Shown: positions 1 to 7,153, counted from the stretch's first letter. The stretch is 8,672 nucleotides of DNA from Deltaproteobacteria bacterium (GCA_018400255.1 JAGYMO010000323.1:1-8672); one strand, 5' to 3'. Numbers and translations are program-made. Notes: generated by a model from the letters alone, not told the origin.

Positions 1-1325
1 GGTTCAAATATCTTTCCCATATCCTCAGGTGGAATTCCGCAACCTGTATCAGTGAACTTTATCTCTACTGAATTATCATCAATCAAGAAAGATTCTACGG
101 TTAATTTCCCTCCTCCTTCCATTGCCTCGGCAGCATTCAGAACAAGGTTCATAAAAACCTGTTGGAGCTGAGACCTATCACCCATTATCGAAGGAATGCT
201 TTCATCAAGTAATTTATTAACCTCAATATTTTGAAATAAAGACTGTGTTTCAACAAGGGAGAGTATTTCGTTAATAATATCGTTAAGATTTATGGTTTTT
301 ATTTCGGGCTCATGTTGCCTTGAAAAATCCAGCAATCCCTTAACAATCTTTTTACATCTTTCAGTCTGTGAGATTATCTTTTGAAGATTAAAAAAGGCGG
401 GGCTGTCCTCGGTCAAATCCTCTAATGCGAGATGGCTATACATTGTGATTCCCCCAAGGGGGTTATTAATCTCATGGGCAACACCTGCGGCAAGTCTACC
501 AACAGAGGCAAGCTTATCAGACTGCACAAGCTGCATCCTGGCCTTCTCCAAGTTTCTTTCAGCCTCTATTCTTGGCCTCAAATCTTGAAATATAGCCATA
601 CTGGCGATTTCTTTACCATTCTCATAAATAATAGATGCAGTAAGTTCAACCGGGATTTCCTCACCGGATGAATTTATAATACTGATCTTAGTGCTGTTTA
701 ATTTTCCGACCCCGCCATAATCATTACTTCTTAATTTCTTCATAATGCTTTTTGCACCACCTGGTGTGTAATGATACTGGGCTATGCTTTTACCAACAGC
801 TATTTGATCGCTATATCCAAATATTTTCCTGGCGCTTTCATTCATTAATATGAGAACGCCCTTCATATCAGAAACTACAATAGCATTGACAGAACTCTCA
901 ATTATTTTTTCAAGGAATTCTTTGGTCTTTCTTAAATCTGCCTCCATATGTTTAGACCGGGTAATATCCTTGAATGTAGCAACAATACAATCTATCTTGC
1001 CTTCATTATTCAAAACGGGTGCTAAAATCAAATCCTCGTAAAAATAGGATCCATCGGCAACCTTTCTCTTCCTGATGGTGCTAACCGCCTCCTTTTTCTC
1101 CGTTAAAGTTTTAATGCAACTATCCACCTCTGTTCGTTCTTTATCGGAGGAGAAAAAAATATCATAACATTTCCGATTAATAACATCCTTCTCATCTATC
1201 CCATATTTTTGGTAGAACATACTATTGGCGCTTATAACCGTCATATCCGGTTTAAATATGACAATAGGAAAGGAAAGAGATTCGCAAAAACGAAAAAATG
1301 TTTTTTGTAATATTAAATGTTCCAT
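1..1325 (-). CDS. PAS-PAS sensor histidine kinase, C-terminus cut by left window edge
   Basis: Soluble sensor kinase; 441 residues are visible before the reading frame leaves the window. No membrane segment or signal peptide is seen, so it should sense a cytoplasmic cue. Two PAS-like regions lie at about residues 10-125 and 135-250; the second ends in a typical PAC-like stretch before a coiled linker. The HisKA dimerisation domain has the motif AGVAHEINNP with phospho-acceptor His284. The ATPase domain shows the N box (Asn397 in NLVLNAAEAM) and the G1 box DTGCGI (Asp426); the G2 box is beyond the edge. The ATG at 1325 is forced, because an in-frame TGA lies two codons upstream; its ribosome binding site is weak. 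The HEINNP and DFSRQ motifs place it with NtrB/ZraS-like kinases. It is closely similar to the kinase at the right edge. Its PAS ligand cannot be told from sequence. Kinase identity is certain, partner receiver unknown. Confidence 0.93.
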   Translation of the reverse strand, partial: MEHLILQKTFFRFCESLSFPIVIFKPDMTVISANSMFYQKYGIDEKDVINRKCYDIFFSSDKERTEVDSCIKTLTEKKEAVSTIRKRKVADGSYFYEDLILAPVLNNEGKIDCIVATFKDITRSKHMEADLRKTKEFLEKIIESSVNAIVVSDMKGVLILMNESARKIFGYSDQIAVGKSIAQYHYTPGGAKSIMKKLRSNDYGGVGKLNSTKISIINSSGEEIPVELTASIIYENGKEIASMAIFQDLRPRIEAERNLEKARMQLVQSDKLASVGRLAAGVAHEINNPLGGITMYSHLALEDLTEDSPAFFNLQKIISQTERCKKIVKGLLDFSRQHEPEIKTINLNDIINEILSLVETQSLFQNIEVNKLLDESIPSIMGDRSQLQQVFMNLVLNAAEAMEGGGKLTVESFLIDDNSVEIKFTDTGCGIPPEDMGKIFE

Positions 1326-1371
1326 TTCTCAATTCTTATCATCATGAAAAGAGGATACTGCAAAACCATAA

Positions 1372-1385
1372 AAATTTCGAAATTT
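1372..1385. repeat. Perfect 14-bp palindrome AAATTTCGAAATTT
   Basis: The sequence is its own reverse complement over 14 bases and begins 47 bp upstream of the PAS kinase start codon. Size and position would suit a dimeric regulator's operator, but it is A/T-rich and could be chance in a 40% GC genome. Confidence 0.4.
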
Positions 1386-1445
1386 GCCTTTGAAGCGAGG
1401 CTTTAGCTATCTTTCTTGACTACACTGCCAGGACAAGTAACCAGC

Positions 1446-1471
1446 CGCTCAAGCAATTAATTGCTTAAGCG
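1446..1471. repeat. 26-bp inverted repeat, one mismatched pair
   Basis: The core AAGCAATTAATTGCTT (1451-1466) is a perfect 16-bp palindrome. After a single C/A mismatch (1450/1467) the symmetry continues for four more pairs (CGCT 1446-1449 with AGCG 1468-1471). There is no spacer at the centre, which favours a dimer-binding DNA site over an RNA hairpin, and no U-tract follows on either strand. It could be an operator for the PAS kinase gene; a terminator-like role for the receiver gene upstream cannot be excluded. Confidence 0.55.
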
Positions 1472-1513
1472 CTTTAAGGTAAATAATGTTTCTTCTTTTT
1501 TAAATGATGAAAG

Positions 1514-1530
1514 GTACCACTTTAAGGTAC
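1514..1530 (-). repeat. Small hairpin GTACC-7 nt-GGTAC after the receiver gene
   Basis: A five-base-pair inverted repeat with a seven-base loop lies 27 bp beyond the receiver's stop codon. On the transcribed strand it is followed by an A/T-rich stretch but no run of U, so it is at best a weak terminator. It contains one copy of the 10-bp direct repeat CTTTAAGGTA. Confidence 0.3.
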
Positions 1531-1556
1531 TATTTTATTCTTATTTAATGGCGACC

Positions 1557-1949
1557 TTATTTCTTTGATAAAACCCTCTCTACATATTCCAATAAATCAT
1601 TTGGTGCCACAGGCTTTTGAAGGATATAATCGCATGATAACCATTCATCCTGCGGATAAGAAGCCCAAGGGCCTTTTAGATCCACAGATGTAATCATAAT
1701 CCTTGGCTTATCACGCGTTTCCGGCTTTTCTATCAAGGCCTCAACAACCTTTGAACCCTCACTGTATGTCTCCATCATAAGATCTATAATATAGAGATCA
1801 GGCTTCTCGGATTCTGATTTTTCAAGCCCCTCCTTACCGCTGTATGCCTCAATAATCTCGTACCCAGCGGATTTCAGAATAATGCCTGTTGTTTTTACAA
1901 AATCTGGATCATCATCAATAATTAGTATTTTTTTTCCCTTCTCAACCAT
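1557..1949 (-). CDS. Stand-alone divergent receiver (REC) protein
   Basis: Single-domain response regulator of 130 residues with no output domain. The acidic pocket is Asp12/Asp13, the phospho-acceptor is Asp56, the switch residue Thr87 and the conserved lysine Lys112 (QKP). It departs from the usual CheY-like pattern: the residue after MM is Glu (DLMMETY) where most receivers have Pro, the spacing Asp56-Thr87 is 31 rather than the 28 seen in the two ordinary receivers of this window, and Thr87-Lys112 is 25 rather than 22. It shares these traits with the receiver at 7154-7540. I chose the ATG at 1949, preceded at 5 nt by GGAGGGGG (1955-1962). An in-frame TTG at 1964 overlaps that Shine-Dalgarno and is unlikely. 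It has its own promoter at 2020-2048, so it can be expressed apart from the dehydrogenase genes. Its output probably runs through protein contact or a phosphorelay. Confidence 0.92.
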   Translation of the reverse strand: MVEKGKKILIIDDDPDFVKTTGIILKSAGYEIIEAYSGKEGLEKSESEKPDLYIIDLMMETYSEGSKVVEALIEKPETRDKPRIMITSVDLKGPWASYPQDEWLSCDYILQKPVAPNDLLEYVERVLSKK

Positions 1950-1954
1950 AATAA

Positions 1955-1962
1955 CCCCCTCC
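1955..1962 (-). promoter_or_regulatory. Ribosome binding site fixing the receiver start at 1949
   Basis: GGAGGGGG on the minus strand lies 5 nt before the ATG at 1949. The longer frame opening at TTG 1964 would have its start codon overlapping this site, so the ATG is the credible start. Confidence 0.8.
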
Positions 1963-2019
1963 AATACTTAGTTAACGACACAGTGCTTACAAACAACATT
2001 GAGATAATTTCATACAAAA

Positions 2020-2048
2020 ATTATATGGAACAATTGTATAAATTACAA
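2020..2048 (-). promoter_or_regulatory. Sigma70-like promoter for the receiver gene
   Basis: The minus strand carries TTGTAA (2043-2048) and a perfect TATAAT (2020-2025) separated by exactly 17 bases. The -35 hexamer overlaps the TAA stop codon of the iron-sulphur subunit gene. Transcription would begin near 2013, giving a leader of about 64 nt before the ATG at 1949. The spacer contains the 8-bp palindrome ACAATTGT. The match to the housekeeping consensus is strong, but A/T-rich DNA throws up such matches by chance. Confidence 0.6.
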
Positions 2049-3047
2049 GTTATTTAATTCCTCTATTATCTCTATAGCTCCGAGACCTACAGGGCAAGCA
2101 TCTGAACATCTGCCGCACCCCATGCAACCGGATTCTCCGTAATTAATAACATCAAATTTAAGTTTATGCTCATGTCTTCTTGCAAGCCTCGATCCCTGAG
2201 TAGGCCTTGGGTTGTGGCCGCTTGTTTCCATCGTAAAACCCGCATGTAAGCAAGCATCCCAACTTCTATACCTCGAATATCCATCTGATGATTGTAGATC
2301 GTAGACATTAAAACACGTGCATGTAGGGCAAACATATACACATCCACCACAATTAATACATCGAGAGGCCAAGTTTTCCCAGAATTCATTGGTTGCTTTT
2401 CCGTTCTTAAGGGTCTCTATAGCCTTTTTCATGCCTGGTTTTCTTACTTGCGATTCAAGCGATCTTTTTTTAATATCCTCTACTCTTTTGCCATCTTCTT
2501 CATCTGACTGTTCAAATTTGCCGGAAGAGAGCATTTCGTCGCCCTCCTTACTGCCTGAGACAGCGATATAATAATCGCCTGCATCAAATAATTGCATGTC
2601 AAATCCATCATCAAGATAAGGCTTACCCCCTGCATCTAAACAAAAACATGTATCACTGGGCGGTTCATTGCAGGCGACAACTACAGAAATCATACCCTCT
2701 CTCTTCGATTGGTAGTGAGGATCTGTAATGCCCTCCCTTGTCATAAATCTGTCTGTAAATTCTATAGCCTTCATCTCGCACGGTCTTATCCCAAAGGCTA
2801 ACGTATTTCTGCTATCTGTATTCTTTTTAACAATCTCCTTACCAAAAGAAATTATTTCCTCTGTCTGTGGGAACAAGAGAGACTTCGCGGACACGGTCGT
2901 CTTTCCTATATACCCATCAAATTTTCCATCCCCAAGCGGCAAAAAAAGAAGATCCTTGTCATTCAACCACTGAGGGCAATAGACATCCCTTGTTTCTTCC
3001 ATCTCCTTTAAAAATGGATATACATTATCCTTCCTTATCCTTTTCAT
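2043..3047 (-). CDS. 4Fe-4S electron-transfer subunit, AsrA / hydrogenase-beta type
   Basis: Cytoplasmic iron-sulphur protein of 334 residues expected to carry electrons between the formate dehydrogenase and the flavoprotein subunit. The C-terminal half has two ferredoxin-like 4Fe-4S motifs: Cys230, Cys233, Cys236 and Cys240 (followed by Cys243 and Cys245), then Cys308, Cys311, Cys314 and Cys318. The N-terminal half has further cysteines at 24, 90, 126, 134 and 136, in the pattern of anaerobic sulphite reductase subunit A and the beta subunit of cytosolic sulphydrogenases. The family is known to work beside an FAD/NAD(P)-binding subunit like the one at 5080-5940. The ATG overlaps the FdhA stop codon (TAATG), with AGGAGG at 3053-3058. 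No siroheme sulphite reductase or NiFe hydrogenase gene lies nearby, so the partner here should be FdhA. Family confident; exact electron route inferred. Confidence 0.92.
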   Translation of the reverse strand: MKRIRKDNVYPFLKEMEETRDVYCPQWLNDKDLLFLPLGDGKFDGYIGKTTVSAKSLLFPQTEEIISFGKEIVKKNTDSRNTLAFGIRPCEMKAIEFTDRFMTREGITDPHYQSKREGMISVVVACNEPPSDTCFCLDAGGKPYLDDGFDMQLFDAGDYYIAVSGSKEGDEMLSSGKFEQSDEEDGKRVEDIKKRSLESQVRKPGMKKAIETLKNGKATNEFWENLASRCINCGGCVYVCPTCTCFNVYDLQSSDGYSRYRSWDACLHAGFTMETSGHNPRPTQGSRLARRHEHKLKFDVINYGESGCMGCGRCSDACPVGLGAIEIIEELNNL

Positions 3048-5080
3048 TAAACCCTCCTAATGCTTACAGCGCAACTAAACTCAGGTATCTTAGCAACTGG
3101 ATCAACTGCGTTAATAGTCAAATCATTAATGTTATTATCGCTGTAATGAAACGTACTAAAAACAACCTTTTCCGGTATATCATTTGTTATCTTTACAGGC
3201 ATATAAAGCTCTCCCCTCCTCGACTCTATAGCTACTTTACTGCCATTGATCAGCTTTAATCTTCGAGCATCTTTCGGGTTCATTTCCAGAAACGCCTTCG
3301 GTTCCTCTCTTTCAAGGATAGAAACCTTCCTTGTCATAGTACCCGTATGGAATTGAAAGCCAACCCTCCCGGTGATGAGCTGAAAGGGAAACTCTTCATC
3401 CGGCACCTCCGGCGGTGGTGCATACTCACGCGCGTCAAAGAAACCCAATCCTCTAGCAAATTTATCTTTATGCAAAAACGGAGTCCCATCGTGCTTTTCA
3501 TCAGGGCACGGCCATTGCAAACCCCACGAATTATTGAGCCTATCAAAGGTAATACCCCTATAGGAAGGCGTGACCCTGTTTATTTCATCTAAGATATCAA
3601 CAGGGCTATCATAACTCATCGGGTACCCTGCCTTGGATGATACCTTACATATTATTTGCCAGTCCGGCATGGTCCCATCTAAAACTGGAATAGCTTGCCT
3701 GGAAAGCTGAACCCTTCTTTCTGTATTGGTGTATGTTCCCATCTTTTCGGCAAAACTAGATGCCGGCAGCACGACATTGGCCAACTTAGCTGTCTCTGTT
3801 AAGAAAATATCCTGAACTACAAGGAAATCAAGATTTCTCAACACCTTCCTTGCATGTTTCGAATCAGGATCACTCATCGCAGGATTTTCACCCATAATAT
3901 ACATAGCCTTGATATCTCCCCTTTGGCCTGCATCCATCATATCCGTAAGGGTAAGCCCGGCCTTATCGCTAAGATCATTTACACCCCAGGCCTCCTCAAA
4001 CAACCCCTTAATTCGTTGGTCTGTGACAGGCTGATAACCAGAATATACATTCGGCAATGCACCCATATCACAGGCACCTTGGACATTAGATTGGCCCCTT
4101 AGTGGGTTTACACCGGTTGATGGAGATCCAACATGACCTGTTAGCATGGCAAGGTTGGCGCAGGACTTAACATTATCTGTCCCGGCAACATGCTGGGTTA
4201 TTCCCATTGCATAAAGAATCATAGATTTTTTACTCTTTGCATAAATTTCAGCTGCGCTTCTTAGTACGGCTTTGTCAATACCTGTAATCTCAGAAACTCT
4301 TTCCGGTGTATACCTTTCTAAGACCTCTTTCAGTTTCTCAAAATTTTCTGTCCTGGTTTTGATATACTCACTTGCTTCCCATCCTTCTTTGATGATAATG
4401 TGCATAAGTCCGTTCAATAAGGCCACATCACTTCCAATAGTATGGCTCATGTGAATTGTCGCTAACTTGGCTATTTTTGTATCCCGAGGGTCCGCCACAA
4501 TTAATTTTGCATTCTTTTCCCTGACCGCCCGTATCATTCTTGAGGCAATTAATGGATGCTGTTCCGTGGTATTAGAGCCAATAACAAAAAAGACCTCTGC
4601 ATCCTCCATTTCCCCAATAGAATTTGTCATTGCTCCGCTTCCAAAGGTAGCAGCCAGCCCGGCCACTGTTGAAGCGTGTCAGAGGCGTGCGCAATGATCA
4701 ACATTGTTAGTCTTAAAAGTTGCTCTTGCCATTTTCATAAATAAATAATTTTCCTCATTTGTTAGTTTAGCGGAAGATAGAAACGCAAGGGCATCATTTC
4801 CATGCTTTTCCTTTATATCCAGCAAATTCTCAACAATGAGATCAGTGGCCTCTTCCCATGTAGCCTCTCGGACAAGGCCCCCATCACGAATCATCGGTGA
4901 TCTCAGCCTTTCCGGATGATTAATAAACTCATACGCCCTCCAGCCCTTTACACAAAGAGAGCCTCTGCTAACAGGATGATCCGTGCTTGGCGTTACACCA
5001 ACTGCCCTCCCATCCTTTTCCTCTATATAAAAACTGCACCCGCACCCACAATAGGGACACACAACTAATGTTTGGGACAT
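3047..5080 (-). CDS. fdhA: Selenocysteine-containing formate dehydrogenase catalytic subunit (TGA read through)
   Basis: Molybdopterin oxidoreductase oxidising formate to CO2 (or the reverse), 677 residues including selenocysteine 134. The N-terminal 4Fe-4S site is Cys8, Cys11, Cys15 and Cys43, with Lys45 at the place of the electron-relay lysine of E. coli Fdh-H. The active site reads NVDHCARL-U-HASTV: the TGA at 4679-4681 is flanked on both sides by frame-continuous, family-typical sequence, so it encodes Sec134, followed by His135. Arg328 in RGQSNVQGACDMG matches the catalytic arginine of Fdh-H. The C-terminal MGD-binding domain starts near residue 560 (ITGR 569-572, HTGTMTR from 578). There is no Tat signal, so it is cytoplasmic. 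Length is close to the Fdh-H type (about 715). A SECIS hairpin follows the TGA. The gene overlaps both neighbours by one base at TAATG junctions. Unaware gene callers would split it into 133- and 539-residue pieces. Mo versus W is not decidable. Confidence 0.97.
3053..3058 (-). promoter_or_regulatory. Shine-Dalgarno AGGAGG at the FdhA / iron-sulphur subunit junction
   Basis: This perfect site lies inside the last codons of the formate dehydrogenase gene and 5 nt before the ATG that overlaps its stop codon. It supports translational coupling of the two subunits. Confidence 0.75.
4637..4681 (-). promoter_or_regulatory. Selenocysteine UGA codon and bacterial SECIS hairpin
   Basis: The UGA occupies 4681-4679. 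Downstream RNA folds as a lower stem GCUUC (4671-4675) with GAAGC (4637-4641), an internal loop (AAC on one side, ACCUUUG on the other), and a seven-pair upper stem AGUGGCC (4661-4667) with GGCUGCU (4649-4655, two G-U pairs) closed by the five-base loop GGGCU (4656-4660). The apical loop begins 19 nt after UGA; from memory this is the same spacing as E. coli fdhF, whose loop is GGUCU. The SelB elongation factor with Sec-tRNA would bind here. Pairing was drawn by eye. Confidence 0.85.
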
Positions 5081-5940
5081 TATATCGCCTCCTTAATATG
5101 ACTAATATCTGAATATCTAAAAACCGGCCCGTCCGTGCAACAATAATACTCTCCAATAGCACAGTGGCCACACTTTCCAACTCCACATTTCATCATCCTT
5201 TCTAAAGATACAAATACCTGCTCTTTTGGTATATCTCTCTTCAAAAGCTCTTCAATAACAAAACGATACATTATCGGAGGGCCGCAAAGAGCGCAAAAGG
5301 TATTTTCAGAGTTTAACTGAACTCCTTTAAAAAGACCTGTAACCACGCCAACATACTGTCTCCATATTCCCTCGTCATCCACATCAACACTTAAAAGGTA
5401 CTTTAAGTCTGTTCTATTCATAAGCCCTAAAAGCTCATATTTAAACAGCACGTCATCTGGGTTTCTGGCTCCATACATCAGTACAATATCTCCGTAATTC
5501 TTTCTGTCATCAAGAACTGCCTGAAAAAGGGACCGCAATGGAGCCATTCCTAAACCACCAGCAACAAGCAGAAGGTCTTTTCCCTTCAAAGTCTCCAATG
5601 GAAAACCATGCCCGAAAGGGCCTCTTAAACCAACATGATCACCCTTTTGAAGTTCGAATAAGGCCCCTGTCACTGAGCCGGCCTTTCTCACGCAAATCTC
5701 AATTATCCCTGGCCTTGAAGGAGGAGAAGATATTGATATTGGTGCCTCACCAACACCAAATACAGTCAGCTCTATAAATTGACCAGGTTTATGGGCAAAC
5801 GCATTCACCGCATCTTCATCCACAAACCTCAGTTGAAACAGCCTATGCCCCTCCATTTGGGGTAAAATTCTTTCAATTCTTGCAAGATTAGGTTTGAATA
5901 TAAGGTCAATATCTTTGTTTATACTTTCTCTAGATTCCAT
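5080..5940 (-). CDS. FAD/NAD(P)-binding 2Fe-2S reductase subunit, AsrB / hydrogenase-gamma type
   Basis: Ferredoxin-NADP reductase-like flavoprotein of 286 residues that should link the complex to NAD(P)(H). An FAD-binding barrel covers about residues 15-115 (PGQF at 52-55 and PISISSPP at 67-74). The NAD(P)-binding domain spans about 120-245, with the glycine-rich GGLGMAPLRS from 128 and CGPP at 219-222. A C-terminal 2Fe-2S site has Cys252, Cys257, Cys260 and most likely Cys268, as in PyrK and AsrB; a doubled Cys267-Cys268 makes the last ligand slightly ambiguous. It is the first gene of the redox trio. Its ATG directly follows the stop of the REC-kinase with no gap, and its stop overlaps the FdhA ATG as TAATG. 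Related proteins serve sulphite reductase, cytosolic hydrogenase and dihydroorotate dehydrogenase, so context decides: here formate dehydrogenase. NAD versus NADP preference cannot be read off. Confidence 0.92.
   Translation of the reverse strand: MESRESINKDIDLIFKPNLARIERILPQMEGHRLFQLRFVDEDAVNAFAHKPGQFIELTVFGVGEAPISISSPPSRPGIIEICVRKAGSVTGALFELQKGDHVGLRGPFGHGFPLETLKGKDLLLVAGGLGMAPLRSLFQAVLDDRKNYGDIVLMYGARNPDDVLFKYELLGLMNRTDLKYLLSVDVDDEGIWRQYVGVVTGLFKGVQLNSENTFCALCGPPIMYRFVIEELLKRDIPKEQVFVSLERMMKCGVGKCGHCAIGEYYCCTDGPVFRYSDISHIKEAI
5088..5092 (-). promoter_or_regulatory. Shine-Dalgarno GGAGG for FdhA
   Basis: GGAGG on the minus strand lies 7 nt before the FdhA ATG (5078-5080), inside the last codons of the flavoprotein gene. 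With the TAATG overlap it supports coupled translation. Confidence 0.75.
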
Positions 5941-7074
5941 TTATCTGTCCTCTTCTTTTTTATCACTATTTTCTGGTTCAAATGTCTTTGGAAAATCAAT
6001 CTTAAATACCGATCCTTTCCCTATTTCACTCTCCACATCAATCGTTCCGCCATGGGCGTTAACCATCTTTTTGACGATAGACAATCCTAAACCTGAACCC
6101 TTTACAGGTGCATTTCTTCTACCATCAACCCTATAAAACTCATCAAATATCTTTGACAGATGTTCATTATCTATACCCATGCCATTATCACTAATTTTAA
6201 CGGAGATATAATCATCCGCCTCGGATAAACTTATCTTTACCCAGCCACCTTCGTTATTGTATTTAATGCCATTGCTAATAAGGTTATTAAATACCTCCCC
6301 AATAGATACCTTATTGCCCTTTATAGTAGGAAGATCTTCAGGGGAGTCTAAAATCAGGGATACATTCTTTTCCTCTGCCATAGATTTTAATACATCTATT
6401 GATTCAGAGGCTAAATCCTTCAAGTTGATATCCTTGAAATTTTCCGACAACTTATCGGCATCAAATATTGCTAAACTGATCCATCTTCCAAGGAGTTCCA
6501 GCATTTCTCTGAGCCTAATATCGCATCGCTCTATCATCTCTTTTGCCTCTGAGGAAATATCACCGGCCATACCTCCAAGAATAACCTCTAAATACTGAAT
6601 AGTAGCTGCCAGAGGCGCCCTAAACTCATGGGAAACCAGGGATATCATATTTTTCCTTGTTTTCTCCTGTTCCAGCCTTAAGGCCTCACTCTCCAAAAGA
6701 AGCTGCCTTCTTTCTAAGCCCCTGGCTACGATAACCCGAATTTCCTCAGGGGTAAAAGGTTTTGGTATGAAATCATATGCGCCCTTTTTCATCGCATCTA
6801 TAGCAGAGGATACAGTAGCAAACCCTGTTATTACAATTTTTATTATGTTTGGGTCTATAGCTTGTATCTCCTCCAATACCTCAATCCCGCTTTTACCAGG
6901 CATTTTTAAATCAACTAAAACTATGCCTGGGTCAAAGGATTTTAGTAGCTCCAATCCTTTATCAGCATTTTCGGCGCTCTTGACTACATGACCCACCTTA
7001 GCTAATGCCTGTGTGCAAGAGTCCCTAATAACCTCTTCATCATCTATAACCAAAATACGTTCTTTGCTTGCCAA
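5941..7074 (-). CDS. REC-histidine kinase fusion (N-terminal receiver, C-terminal kinase), TTG start
   Basis: Soluble 377-residue protein with a receiver placed before a kinase. The receiver (about 4-120) has Asp11/Asp12, phospho-acceptor Asp55, Thr83 and Lys105. A helical linker (about 120-142) leads to a HisKA domain with His149 in SHEFRAPL, then an ATPase domain with the N box (Asn264, Asn268), G1 box SDNGMGI (Asp296) and G2 box KGSGLGLSIV (from 325). There is no PAS or membrane segment, so its input is probably phosphorylation of its own receiver by another kinase of the cluster. Translation must start at TTG 7074: an in-frame TAA lies two codons upstream, AAGGAG (7084-7089) is suitably placed, and the next Met lies inside the receiver. 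Its stop codon directly abuts the flavoprotein ATG, tying it to the formate dehydrogenase genes. HEFR places it in a different kinase class from the two HEINNP kinases. The phosphate acceptor partner is unknown. Confidence 0.94.
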   Translation of the reverse strand: MASKERILVIDDEEVIRDSCTQALAKVGHVVKSAENADKGLELLKSFDPGIVLVDLKMPGKSGIEVLEEIQAIDPNIIKIVITGFATVSSAIDAMKKGAYDFIPKPFTPEEIRVIVARGLERRQLLLESEALRLEQEKTRKNMISLVSHEFRAPLAATIQYLEVILGGMAGDISSEAKEMIERCDIRLREMLELLGRWISLAIFDADKLSENFKDINLKDLASESIDVLKSMAEEKNVSLILDSPEDLPTIKGNKVSIGEVFNNLISNGIKYNNEGGWVKISLSEADDYISVKISDNGMGIDNEHLSKIFDEFYRVDGRRNAPVKGSGLGLSIVKKMVNAHGGTIDVESEIGKGSVFKIDFPKTFEPENSDKKEEDR

Positions 7075-7083
7075 TATTTATAT

Positions 7084-7089
7084 CTCCTT
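7084..7089 (-). promoter_or_regulatory. Shine-Dalgarno AAGGAG supporting the TTG start
   Basis: The site lies 9 nt before TTG 7074, the only start codon between the in-frame stop at 7078-7080 and the receiver core. It supports a real, probably less efficient, TTG initiation. Confidence 0.7.
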
Positions 7090-7153
7090 ACTGTTCTGTG
7101 AATGTTTAAAACTCTCTATAAGCATACAAGAGATACCTAAATTTTTAGAATAT

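Larger units (their letters stand above)
1326..1556. other. 231-bp intergenic region with three inverted repeats and a direct repeat
   Basis: No open frame or RNA gene is convincing here. The region lies between the stop of the divergent receiver and the start of the PAS kinase, both on the minus strand. It holds a perfect 14-bp palindrome (1372-1385), a 26-bp inverted repeat with one mismatched pair (1446-1471), a small hairpin (1514-1530), and an exact 10-bp direct repeat CTTTAAGGTA at 1472-1481 and 1520-1529. No stem is followed by a U-tract on the minus strand, so none is a textbook intrinsic terminator. I see no convincing sigma70 or sigma54 promoter. The region probably contains the control elements of the PAS kinase gene, but that is inference. 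Confidence 0.6.

Noticed and set aside
432..1041. Plus-strand open frames at 432-671 and 850-1041
   Set aside because: They lie antisense to the PAS kinase, show no recognisable family and are shadows of its codons.
1326..1445. Sigma54 promoter for the NtrB-like PAS kinase
   Set aside because: The GG dinucleotides I checked on the minus strand lack GC at the required ten-base spacing.
1446..1471. Rho-independent terminator at the 26-bp inverted repeat
   Set aside because: It has no loop and no U-tract on either strand; it reads better as a DNA site.
1950..1964. Longer N-terminus of the receiver starting at TTG 1964
   Set aside because: The TTG overlaps the GGAGGGGG Shine-Dalgarno of the ATG at 1949, and the extra five residues precede the normal receiver start.
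2867..3592. Plus-strand open frames across the redox genes (such as 2867-3259 and 3347-3592)
   Set aside because: They overlap strongly supported minus-strand coding sequence and have no domain or start-site support.
4667..4681. Formate dehydrogenase looks broken into two genes by a nonsense codon, or a pseudogene
   Set aside because: The frame is continuous across the TGA, the codon sits exactly at the Sec/Cys active-site position, and a bacterial SECIS follows it.
2043..5940. Anaerobic sulphite reductase operon
   Set aside because: Only AsrA/AsrB-like electron-transfer subunits are present; there is no siroheme AsrC, and FdhA sits between them with overlapping starts.
7075..7153. Promoter before the REC-kinase (TTGTAT near 7123)
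   Set aside because: No acceptable -10 hexamer lies 16-18 bases downstream, so support is too weak to list.
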